From positions 1 to 63,110 of the forward strand of contig JANYBL010000110.1 of NCBI GenBank assembly GCA_025360815.1: a DNA stretch of 63,110 bases, given 5' to 3'. This document shows, in pieces, positions 46,364 through 54,949 of this stretch. This DNA is from Burkholderiales bacterium (GTDB taxonomy: Bacteria > Pseudomonadota > Gammaproteobacteria > Burkholderiales > Usitatibacteraceae). The notes under the pieces are model-generated. The model was not told where the DNA came from. It saw only the letters and a program-made list of their open reading frames with translations, and did no database searches. The position numbers were made by a program, and so were the translations under genes. Position 1 is the first letter of the stretch. Every line of letters begins with the position of its first letter.

Positions 46364-48754
46364 TTAGAAATCGTAGCGGAAATTGATACCGAAATACCGC
46401 TTATCGTCGCGTGGAACAGCTCTCACATAATAAGTGCCGCCAGTCGCTAGTAATGACGAATACGATTTATTCGCGAGGTTTTTACCGAGCAGTGCGACCC
46501 GCCATCCGCTTGCAGGATTCGATAATGCGATGGTCGCATTAAAAATTCCATAGGCTGACTGAACGGCATCCGGTGACTGCGTCAGCTCATACTGAACCTT
46601 ACTTTGCCAGTTGTAGTCCGCGCCTAAATCCAAGCCCATGCCGTCAGCCATGGCAATCTTGTAATTGCCACGGAAGTTCACTTTCCAATCTGGCGAAAAC
46701 GGCAATGGTTGCCCATTAATATTACATTCTAGCGCTGCAGTTGCCGACAACGTAGCCGGGCACGGGAAGTTATCCACTCGAGCATTAATACGTGCCGCCG
46801 CACCGGACACGGTGAAGTTTTTCGAGACCTTCGCCGCAAAATCCATCTCGATACCGCGGGTTGAAACTGCACCCGCGTTAATCAGCCGCGTGACGATCGT
46901 GCCCGCGACGGTATCTGGCACATTGGCTTGGTAATTGTCGTACTTGGTATTGAACGCAGCAACGTTTAAACGCAGGCGATTGTCAAATAGCGTGGATTTC
47001 AGGCCAACCTCGAATGAATCTGAAGTCTCGGGCTTCAATGGATTGGTTTGCAGATTGGTCATGTTAAAAAACACGTTGTACGCAGGGCCTTTGTAGCCAC
47101 GCGAGTAGGTGGCGTAGACCATCATGTCTTTATTGAGATCAAATTGCGGTCCGATGCGCCCTGAGGTTGCTTTTTCTGTGACCGAACCGGCGTTCGATAC
47201 GGCGGGCTGCACGCCGGGAAACGCGGCAGGTTGTGTGGAGACGCGCCCGTGATAATACGACAGCTTGTCGTCTGTAAAACGTAACCCGGCAACACCACGC
47301 ATTGCGCTGCTAAAATTAAACGTACCTTCGCCGAACAACGATGCACTCTTGCTGCGGGTGCCGTAGTCGGCTACGCCAGAATCAACGGTAAAGGAACCCG
47401 CCGAACAAGGTTTTAATCCTGACGGAAGTGCAGCAGCCGTGGTCGCGTTGCAACGCGTCACCTCGCGCTGATAACGCTCGGTATCTTTGCCGTCGATATA
47501 AAACAAACCGGCAACATAGTCAAAGAACTGGCCTTTGGGCGATGCGATCCGCAGCTCTTGCGAGGTTTGTTCAAAATTTAAATCGCCGCGATCTTGCGAT
47601 TGCGGAAATTGTTGGTACGGCACCGATAAACGATCACCGTCTTGAAACTGCGTGTTTTCCCACTTGCGATACGCCGTGATAGAGGTGAGTGTGTAGGCGC
47701 CCAAATTCCAATCGACCTGGGCCGACAATCCGGAGTTAATATCTTCCACGCGAGTTTGGATATTGCTGGTGATTTCGCGGTTGGTGCTGCTCGGCAGAAC
47801 AGGCGCAATCGCGAATGGGAACAGCGGATTAGTGTTGACGCGACCCGACCCGTAAAATGTTGCCTTGTTATTGATCACCACGCCGTTCGGCCCGTTATCA
47901 TTGGACTTCATGTAGTCGGCAATGACAGAAATTTTCAGATCCGCATTGGGCGTGAAATTGAATCGCGCGCGCGCGCCGTCGCGTTTGTAACCGCTTACGG
48001 AACTGCCGTCCGCTAAATTTTTAACGTTGCCCTGATACTCGCCATGCATTACCGCAATGGAGGCATTGACCAAATTAGGCGAAATTTCACCAGACGCACC
48101 TAGGCGCAGACGCTTTTCATTGCCCTGAAAATACGAGATGTCGACGTAACGTTCCGTATCTTTGACGGGGCTGCGGGAAATAATATTAATCACACCGGCC
48201 GATGCATTCCGGCCAAACAGTGTGCCTTGCGGGCCACGTAGCACTTCAACGCGGTCAATATCGAGCAAATCGAGCGTAGATTGGCCGGGGCGCGAATAAA
48301 CGACACCGTCAATCACCGTTGAAACCGTCGGCTCAACGCCAGGGGAGGTTGAAATCGTGCCAACCCCGCGAATAAACAACGAGGTGTCTTTGTTGGATGC
48401 ACCGGTACGGAAATTGACAGTCGGCGTTTGTGAGGTGATCGAGCCGAGCGTATTTAAATTGGATTGCTCAAGCTGCGCACCACTGATAACCGTAATCGCA
48501 ATCGGCACAGTCTGCAGCGATTCGGAGCGCTTAGTGGCCGTAACGACGATGGTTTCTAACTGCGCATCGTCAGTCTTCGCAGGCGGCTTAGCAGCACCAG
48601 TAGCTTGCTGTGCCTCGGCGGCAGATGCCATTAACGTCGCCGCGATCAAAGCGGGCAGCAATCGACAACGGGGGCGGCGCTCCAGTTGATATTGAAACAC
48701 GACATCGGGATTCGATGCCGGCGTGTGAGTGTTGAATCTTTGAGTCAATTTCAT
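46364..48754 (-). CDS. TonB-dependent outer-membrane receptor
   Basis: The start at 48754 follows GGAGGAG; an upstream frame to 48823 lacks this. The 796-residue protein has a long N-terminal leader before a signal peptide (LLPALIAATLMASAAEAQQ). A TonB box-like ETIVVTATKR follows, then a plug domain (VDVLRGPQGTLFGRNASAGVINI pattern, split as RVEVLRGPQGTLFGRNA and SAGVINI) and a barrel ending in aromatic YFGINFRYDF. It transports an unknown ligand across the outer membrane. It is the first gene of the sugar operon (134 bp before the dehydratase) and carries the shared 31-bp element upstream, so a glycoside ligand is likely. Confidence 0.9.
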   Translation of the reverse strand: MKLTQRFNTHTPASNPDVVFQYQLERRPRCRLLPALIAATLMASAAEAQQATGAAKPPAKTDDAQLETIVVTATKRSESLQTVPIAITVISGAQLEQSNLNTLGSITSQTPTVNFRTGASNKDTSLFIRGVGTISTSPGVEPTVSTVIDGVVYSRPGQSTLDLLDIDRVEVLRGPQGTLFGRNASAGVINIISRSPVKDTERYVDISYFQGNEKRLRLGASGEISPNLVNASIAVMHGEYQGNVKNLADGSSVSGYKRDGARARFNFTPNADLKISVIADYMKSNDNGPNGVVINNKATFYGSGRVNTNPLFPFAIAPVLPSSTNREITSNIQTRVEDINSGLSAQVDWNLGAYTLTSITAYRKWENTQFQDGDRLSVPYQQFPQSQDRGDLNFEQTSQELRIASPKGQFFDYVAGLFYIDGKDTERYQREVTRCNATTAAALPSGLKPCSAGSFTVDSGVADYGTRSKSASLFGEGTFNFSSAMRGVAGLRFTDDKLSYYHGRVSTQPAAFPGVQPAVSNAGSVTEKATSGRIGPQFDLNKDMMVYATYSRGYKGPAYNVFFNMTNLQTNPLKPETSDSFEVGLKSTLFDNRLRLNVAAFNTKYDNYQANVPDTVAGTIVTRLINAGAVSTRGIEMDFAAKVSKNFTVSGAAARINARVDNFPCPATLSATAALECNINGQPLPFSPDWKVNFRGNYKIAMADGMGLDLGADYNWQSKVQYELTQSPDAVQSAYGIFNATIALSNPASGWRVALLGKNLANKSYSSLLATGGTYYVRAVPRDDKRYFGINFRYDF

Positions 48755-49197
48755 GGGTAGCTCCTCCGTAAATGAGTCCGCTTTGAGCTTGGTCATCCGT
48801 CGCAGGACAGCGCGACGCCGCAAACTATCTTCGGGACAGGATCATCAAAATCTAGCAATTGCTGGTGTTTCAAAAAGGCCTGCTGCATCGAATGCAATAT
48901 GTAAAGTACGCTACCGATCCGTTAGCACCAATAGTAACAACGGTCGGCCACTGATCATTTATTGCGGGCTGGAACTGTTGTGAGCCGACACGTCGCTGGG
49001 CATTGCACTTACTAATCTAATTTGCATACTATTGATCACGGTCAGCAAAGTCAAGTAGGTCATCTATATGAGTTGTATTTTGTTCACAACTGACAGGCCG
49101 GGACAAACCGGTTGCCGAAAAATTGGAATGAAGCGAATGCAATCGCAGTGGTCGATGCCGGAAAGGCTCGGCTGAACAAATAACCGGTTAAACGCGA
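48755..49197. other. Intergenic region upstream of the TonB receptor
   Basis: This stretch of 443 bp has no convincing gene. It contains the second copy of the 31-bp element with a minus-strand promoter (49026-49077). The remainder is the probable receptor leader (48755-49025) and the downstream region of tetR (49078-49197). Confidence 0.6.
49026..49077 (-). promoter_or_regulatory. TonB-receptor promoter with GntR operator, site 2 of the 31-bp element
   Basis: The element at 49047-49077 matches 33312-33342 at 30 of 31 bases, including the near-palindrome TCATCTATATGA (49060-49071). On the minus strand it contains -35 TTGACT (49049-49054), followed after 17 bp by -10 TAGTAT (49026-49031). The same arrangement exists at site 1. 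It lies about 290 bp before the receptor start. Confidence 0.8.
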
Positions 49198-49821
49198 TCA
49201 ATTCTTAGCAGCGTGCAAGCCTGCCAAGTAGATGTCGATAATCGGCTCCGCATCTCTGGCGAGCGAAATAAAATGCCGATCTAGTAGTGAGTTGGCGATC
49301 ATGCCATCGATCAGCGCGTGCATGCCGCGTGCGGCACGGTGCGCATTGAGGTTTGCCGGTAGTTGCCCCTTTTTGACGGCATTCTTGAATGCTTGTTCCA
49401 CATGGCCGATACAAGCCATACACGACTCATAATGCCTCGTGCGCAACGCCTCCATCTCGTCAACATATTCACATTTATTGCTCATAATGTCGAAGACACG
49501 GCGCGTTTGCTCATCTTTGGCCAATCTTAAGAGCACGTTTAGCGAACTAGCTTTGACATAAGCCAGCGGATCTTCCAGCGCGACTTCCCTAAACCGTTGC
49601 GTTATCTGCTCCATTGGCAGTGTCACGCGTTGCATCATGGCATCGAACAGATCCACTTTGTTTTTGAAATGCCAGTAAATGGCACCCCGCGTTACGCCAG
49701 CCGCCTCCGCAATGTCGCTCAATGCAGTCCGCGTTACGCCTTTTTCATTGAATATTTTTTCAGCCGTATCAAGAATGCGGCTGCGGGTTTCTTGTGCTTC
49801 TTCTTTAGTCTTGCGAGCCAT
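49198..49821 (-). CDS. acrR: TetR-family repressor, AcrR/TtgR-like
   Basis: The 207-residue protein begins MARKTKEEAQETRSRILDTA, typical of AcrR/TtgR. The helix-turn-helix follows (ALSDIAEAAGVTRGAIYWHF). The C-terminal ligand-binding domain is all-helical. It is divergent from an RND efflux operon, and an AcrR-like palindrome lies between them. It should repress the pump until a toxic ligand binds. The symbol reflects the family role, not proven orthology. Confidence 0.88.
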   Translation of the reverse strand: MARKTKEEAQETRSRILDTAEKIFNEKGVTRTALSDIAEAAGVTRGAIYWHFKNKVDLFDAMMQRVTLPMEQITQRFREVALEDPLAYVKASSLNVLLRLAKDEQTRRVFDIMSNKCEYVDEMEALRTRHYESCMACIGHVEQAFKNAVKKGQLPANLNAHRAARGMHALIDGMIANSLLDRHFISLARDAEPIIDIYLAGLHAAKN

Positions 49822-50335
49822 AATATGGTGGGTCGATTGTCAATGTGATGAAGGTTGTTGCTTGCCGCAATAGGCTTCGAAAAATTCGCATTGTAACGAT
49901 TGTGAAACAAACATCGCTAAAATTGAACCGGCGGGAACAGATCAAAAAAATGTTGCACCGCAAAACGATTTTACATACAATCGTGGATGTATGTACAATT
50001 CTTTTACATTGCCTTTGGATCGCTAACTGCTACGGAATCGTTAGCGGCAATCATCAAACGCAAAATAAATCAATTCGAGTGGATTTTCTGCCGGAGCTCG
50101 CAAGCACACCTCGAACCTCACCAGACCAAACATGAAATATTGTGCGCTTCTTATATATGACGAAGAATGATTTCACTGTTTGGCACCCTACGCTCGCAGT
50201 ACTGAATTCAAAGGTCGTGAAGATTCGTTCTCAATACGCCACAAACCTAGTGAATATGTCAATGCCATTGACCGCATTAATGGTATCCACAAAACGCCTT
50301 CAAATTTTAATTTTACGTACTCGTTAGGAATAACT
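49822..50335. other. Divergent control region of the efflux operon
   Basis: This 514-bp region between the repressor and the adaptor gene has no convincing gene. It contains the AcrR-like palindrome and predicted pump promoter near 49970-49999. The adaptor transcript would then have an unusually long leader of about 330 nt. Confidence 0.6.
49970..49999 (+). promoter_or_regulatory. AcrR-type operator over the efflux promoter
   Basis: The 24-bp element at 49972-49995 has arms TACATACA and TGTATGTA around TCGTGGA-like centre and closely matches the known AcrR binding site. A plus-strand promoter TTTACA (49970-49975), 18 bp, TACAAT (49994-49999) coincides with it, so repressor binding would block RNA polymerase directly. 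Confidence 0.82.
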
Positions 50336-51667
50336 ATGCCCGCATCCACGCGCACACCTTCACTAAAACATCTTCCCAGATACGCCGCCATCGTTGGCGA
50401 GCCCGCTGGTACTGCGTTATCGATACAAGCTGGGGGGCTCAAAGCTACCGTTACCGGACTATTGTTGATGATTATCGCGAGCTGCGGTCAAGGCGGCCAT
50501 GGCGATCATGTTGGGATGCCGCCAGCAATGGTGACTTACGAAGTGGCGGCAGCACGTGATATCCCGGTGGAATACGAATTTGTCGGGCAGACCAACGGCT
50601 CGCGTGAGGTCGAGATTCGGGCCCGCGTGAACGGCATTATCGAGAAACGTCTGTATGAGGAGGGCGCAACAGTCAAAGCCGGACAACCGTTGTTCCGGCT
50701 CGAATCCAGTTTGTACGCTGCTGCTGCTGCGCAGGCAGAAGCAGGGCTTGCCGCGGCAGACGCTAATTTGAAGCAGGCCGAGCGCGAGTACGCTCGGCTG
50801 AAGCCCTTGATCGAAGCCAAGGCGATCAGCCAAAAAGAGTGGGATGGCGCAGCTTCCGCGTTCGATATTGCCAAAGCCCAATTCAAACAGGCCGAAGCGC
50901 AATTTACCAGCAGCAAAGTTGAGCTGGGCTACACCTACATCAAAGCACCGATCAGCGGCGTCATCGGACGTGCCCTTAAAATGGAAGGCTCGCTAGCCAA
51001 CGCCGCCAATGACAGCCTGCTTGCCACCATGGCGCAGACCGATCCAATGCATGTCAATTTCGCCATCGCCGAGCGCGACCGCAATGAACTGCAAAGCGAG
51101 CTTGGCGCAGGCACATTAAAACTGGCTAAGACTGGCTATAGCGTGAAACTCAAAAATAGCGAAGGTCAGTTCTTGAAGGCCACTGGCAAAATGAGTTTTA
51201 GCGATTACAAAGCCGACGCCAACACCGGCGCTTACGCAGCCCGCGCAGAGATTGCCAATGCTGACAACACACTAACACCAGGGCAGTTTGTGCGTGTTGT
51301 ATTGACGGGCGCTTCACATCCGGCCGCTATCGCACTGCCGCAACGCGCTGTGCTCGATGGCCCCCAGGGCAAATTCGTGTACGTGGTCGGCAAAGGCAAA
51401 GACGGAAAGCCGGCCGCAGAGCCGCATCCGATTGTGCCCGGTGAATGGGTCGCGCTGGACGGCCAGGAGAAGAATGGCTGGATTATTCGCCAAGGTGTCA
51501 AGGCGGGCGATCAGGTAATTGTGGACGGCACCGCACGTATTTTTGCACCGGGGCAACCGATTGTTCCAATGACCGCAGCCGAAGCGAAAAAAGCCGCTGG
51601 CGCTGAACCAGCACCTGCTGCGGGCAAACCCGAAGCCGGCAAGCCATCTGCTCCCGCAAAAAACTAA
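50336..51667 (+). CDS. RND efflux periplasmic adaptor (membrane fusion protein)
   Basis: The start at 50336 follows TAGGAA; an open frame to 50180 lacks such a site. The 443-residue protein has an unusually long stretch before the hydrophobic lipoprotein signal (GLLLMIIASCGQ, lipid on Cys at about 50). The lipoyl/barrel-sandwich half appears as EIRARVNGIIEKRLYEEGATV and the matching GYTYIKAPISGVIGRA, with a coiled coil between them. A beta-barrel domain and a Pro/Ala/Lys-rich tail follow. It links the inner-membrane pump to the outer-membrane channel. Same operon as the two genes downstream, 24 bp before the pump. Confidence 0.92.
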   Translation: MPASTRTPSLKHLPRYAAIVGEPAGTALSIQAGGLKATVTGLLLMIIASCGQGGHGDHVGMPPAMVTYEVAAARDIPVEYEFVGQTNGSREVEIRARVNGIIEKRLYEEGATVKAGQPLFRLESSLYAAAAAQAEAGLAAADANLKQAEREYARLKPLIEAKAISQKEWDGAASAFDIAKAQFKQAEAQFTSSKVELGYTYIKAPISGVIGRALKMEGSLANAANDSLLATMAQTDPMHVNFAIAERDRNELQSELGAGTLKLAKTGYSVKLKNSEGQFLKATGKMSFSDYKADANTGAYAARAEIANADNTLTPGQFVRVVLTGASHPAAIALPQRAVLDGPQGKFVYVVGKGKDGKPAAEPHPIVPGEWVALDGQEKNGWIIRQGVKAGDQVIVDGTARIFAPGQPIVPMTAAEAKKAAGAEPAPAAGKPEAGKPSAPAKN

Positions 51668-51691
51668 GACTCAACACAAGGCAACCCCATT

Positions 51692-54600
51692 ATGTTTTCT
51701 CGCTTTTTTATTGATCGGCCTATCTTTGCCTTCGTGATCTCAATTTTTATCGTGATTGCTGGCATGGCTTCGATGCGCTCGCTGCCTATTGCGCAATATC
51801 CAGAAATTTCGCCCCCGACTGTGCAAGTGATTGCCGTTTATCCCGGTGCGTCGGCAGAAGTGATTGAACAAACCGTTGCAGCACCAATTGAGAATGCGCT
51901 GACCGGTGTAGAAGGCATGATGTATATGGCGTCCACATCGACCTCAAACGGCTCAACCACCATCACGATCACCTTCGAGATCGGCACCAATGCAGATCAA
52001 GCCGCACTAAACGTCAACAACCGCGTCAAGCAGGTAGAAGCCAAGCTGCCCCAAGAAGTACGTCGTCAGGGCCTGACCGTTGTTAAAGGTTCCTCGGCGT
52101 TCCTGCAAGTGCTGGCGTTTTATTCGCCTGACGGACGCTTCAACGATATCTTCACGTCAAACTATGTGACGCTAAACATACTCGATCAATTAAAGCGCGT
52201 GCCGGGAACCACCAATGTGCAGATTTTTGGTGCGAAAGATTACGCGATGCGCGTTTGGTTGAAACCCGATCGCATGACGCAGCTTAAAGTCACGGTTGAG
52301 GATGTAGCACGCGCGCTAAACGAGCAAAACGCACAGTTCGCCGCAGGCAAAATCGGCCAGTCGCCGAATGGTGGCAATCAGGAAATGGTCTACACCGTAA
52401 CGACCAAAGGCCGCCTTGCAACCACCGAGGAATTCGAAAACATCATTGTCCGATCGAACCCTGATGGCAACCAGATGCGCTTGAAAGACATCGCACGTGT
52501 CGAGCTGGGCAGCAAGGATTACGATTTTATCGGCTACTTTAACGGCAAGCCTGCCACCCTCGTCGGTATATTCCTACAGCCGGGGGCAAACGCGTTAGAA
52601 GCAGCAAAACAGGTCAACACCGTAATGACCGGACTGAAAGCAAAATTTCCGGAAGGCTTCGATTACGGCGTGCCCTATGACACCACGCGCTTCGTCGAGG
52701 TCTCAATCCGTGAAGTGCTGATCACGCTCGCTGAAGCAATGGCGCTAGTTTTTATCGTGGTGTTTTTATTCCTGCAAAATTGGCGCGCCACATTGATTCC
52801 GTTCGCAGCAGTGCCGGTGTCGTTAATCGGCACCTTTGCGGGGCTGCAATTGCTCGGCTATTCGATCAATACGCTCACACTATTCGGCATGGTTTTGGCG
52901 ATCGGCATTGTGGTTGATGATGCAATTGTGGTGCTCGAAAACGTCGAGCGCATCATGCACGAAGAAGGCCTGGCCGCCCGCGAAGCCGCCATCCGCGCGA
53001 TGAAAGAAGTGACCGGACCGGTGATTGCGATTGTGTTGACGCTGTGCTCCGTGTTCGTGCCGATCGCTTTTTTGGGCGGCCTTACTGGTGAGCTGTATCG
53101 CCAATTCGCCGTCACCATTTCGATTGCCGTGGTGCTGTCCGGCATCGTCGCGCTGACAATGACGCCCGCACTTTGCGTAGTGTTACTCAAGCAGGAGCAT
53201 CGTCGCGCTGATGACGCATCAACCGGGCTGTTCGGCAGATTTTTTGCATGGTTTAATAATTGGTTCGCTCGCATCACCACCCGCTACACATCAGGTGTGC
53301 TGTGGATGATTCGGCGCAGCACGATCGGTGTACTGCTGTTCCTGGGTATGATCGGCTTGACGGTTGGTCTCGGTATTTTCACGCCGTCGTCATTAGTGCC
53401 AGACGAGGATCAGGGCTATTACATCGCCGCCGTATTTTTGCCCGATGGCGCGTCACTTGACCGCACCGACAAAGTGGTGAAAGAAGTCATCAAGGCGATT
53501 CAGTCAAACCCCAATAACCAGGACGTGATCGCGTTTACGGGTTTTGATTTCTTGGGCGGTGGCTACAAAAACAGCGCGGCCACTTTGTTCGTCACACAAA
53601 AGCATTGGGATGAGCGCACGGTCACCGGTAAAGAGTTAGTTGGCGATTTTTTCATGAAGACGGGCGGCATTAAAGAAGCGCTTGTTCTTGCCTTTAACCC
53701 ACCCGCTATCTTCGGCCTTGGCAACACCGGCGGTTTTGAGTTCTATATTCAGAACCGCGGCGAAGGCGGCGCGGCCAAATTGCAGCAAGGCATGTTCGCA
53801 ATGATGGGTGCAGCGGCGAAGGACCCGAAACTAGCCGGTGTGCAAACATTGTGGCGTGCTGCTGCCCCGCAACTCAATGTCAATGTTGACCGCAATAAAG
53901 CCAAGGCGCTCGGTGTGCCGCTCGATAGCGCATTCAACACGCTCGCTGCAACCTTGGGCACCTATTATGTCAACGATTTCAACAAATATGGCCGTACTTG
54001 GCAGGTCTTGATGTCGGCCGACAGCCAGTACCGTAAGCGCCCTGACGATATTGGCCGCATTTTTATCCGAAGTGATCGCGGCACTATGGTTCCTGTTTCC
54101 GCGTTTGCCAAAGTCGAATATTCGGCAGGGCCGGACAGTTTGGATCGATACAACAATCTACCCGCCGTAAAAATGATTGGCAATGGCGCGCCCGGCGTTA
54201 GCTCAGGACAAGCCATTGAAGCAGTGGAACGCGTCGCGAAACAAGCATTGCCAAGTGACATGAGTCTCGATTGGAGCGGTGCATCTTTTCAAGAAAAGCG
54301 TGTAGGCAACAACGCCATTTATGCTCTCGTGCTTGCTGGACTCATGGCGTTCTTGATATTGGCAGCGCAGTACGAGAAATGGTCACTTCCGTTATCGGTG
54401 CTGATGGCGGTGCCATTTGGCTTATTTGGTGCGCTCGTGGCGGTCAAATTACGCGGATTTACCAATGATGTGTATTTCCAGATTGGCTTGGTCACGCTGG
54501 TGGGATTGGCCGCGAAGAATGCCATTTTAATTGTTGAATTTGCAGTGTTGAAATCGCATGAAGGCGTCGGTGCCGCTGCCGCCGCGTTGGAAGCCGCACG

Positions 54601-54949
54601 GCTGCGCTTCCGGCCGATTTTGATGACCTCAATGGCGTTTATTTTGGGTGTCGTTCCGCTCGCTTTTTCCCATGGCGCGGGTGCTGGCGCGCGAAGCTCG
54701 GTCGGCACGGGTGTGATGGGCGGTATGTTGGCCGCAACGTTCCTGGCGATTTTCTTTGTGCCGCTTTTCTATAAAGTCATCACCGATCGAAAATTTAAAG
54801 AGAGCAAATCGGACGCGGAAATTCGCTCAGAGGCGGAGCATTCACGCGGAGAAACAAACCAGAATCTGCACACCCCGCATCGCAATCCCAGCGTTAGTGC
54901 GGCATTAAAGACCGATGCCGACAGCATCAAAGGGAACGATCATGAATAA
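51692..54949 (+). CDS. RND multidrug efflux pump, AcrB/MexB type (HAE1)
   Basis: This 1085-residue inner-membrane pump starts MFSRFFIDRPIFAFVISIFI, the typical HAE1 start. It has two sets of membrane segments and large periplasmic loops. The proton-relay Asp pair is in IGIVVDDAIVVLENVERI in the fourth segment, and the fourth-family motif GLAAKNAILIVEFA is in the second half. A hydrophilic tail of about 50 residues (from FKESKSDAEI) extends beyond the usual end. It exports hydrophobic drugs or toxic compounds driven by protons. The channel gene start overlaps its stop by 8 bp. Confidence 0.96.
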   Translation: MFSRFFIDRPIFAFVISIFIVIAGMASMRSLPIAQYPEISPPTVQVIAVYPGASAEVIEQTVAAPIENALTGVEGMMYMASTSTSNGSTTITITFEIGTNADQAALNVNNRVKQVEAKLPQEVRRQGLTVVKGSSAFLQVLAFYSPDGRFNDIFTSNYVTLNILDQLKRVPGTTNVQIFGAKDYAMRVWLKPDRMTQLKVTVEDVARALNEQNAQFAAGKIGQSPNGGNQEMVYTVTTKGRLATTEEFENIIVRSNPDGNQMRLKDIARVELGSKDYDFIGYFNGKPATLVGIFLQPGANALEAAKQVNTVMTGLKAKFPEGFDYGVPYDTTRFVEVSIREVLITLAEAMALVFIVVFLFLQNWRATLIPFAAVPVSLIGTFAGLQLLGYSINTLTLFGMVLAIGIVVDDAIVVLENVERIMHEEGLAAREAAIRAMKEVTGPVIAIVLTLCSVFVPIAFLGGLTGELYRQFAVTISIAVVLSGIVALTMTPALCVVLLKQEHRRADDASTGLFGRFFAWFNNWFARITTRYTSGVLWMIRRSTIGVLLFLGMIGLTVGLGIFTPSSLVPDEDQGYYIAAVFLPDGASLDRTDKVVKEVIKAIQSNPNNQDVIAFTGFDFLGGGYKNSAATLFVTQKHWDERTVTGKELVGDFFMKTGGIKEALVLAFNPPAIFGLGNTGGFEFYIQNRGEGGAAKLQQGMFAMMGAAAKDPKLAGVQTLWRAAAPQLNVNVDRNKAKALGVPLDSAFNTLAATLGTYYVNDFNKYGRTWQVLMSADSQYRKRPDDIGRIFIRSDRGTMVPVSAFAKVEYSAGPDSLDRYNNLPAVKMIGNGAPGVSSGQAIEAVERVAKQALPSDMSLDWSGASFQEKRVGNNAIYALVLAGLMAFLILAAQYEKWSLPLSVLMAVPFGLFGALVAVKLRGFTNDVYFQIGLVTLVGLAAKNAILIVEFAVLKSHEGVGAAAAALEAARLRFRPILMTSMAFILGVVPLAFSHGAGAGARSSVGTGVMGGMLAATFLAIFFVPLFYKVITDRKFKESKSDAEIRSEAEHSRGETNQNLHTPHRNPSVSAALKTDADSIKGNDHE

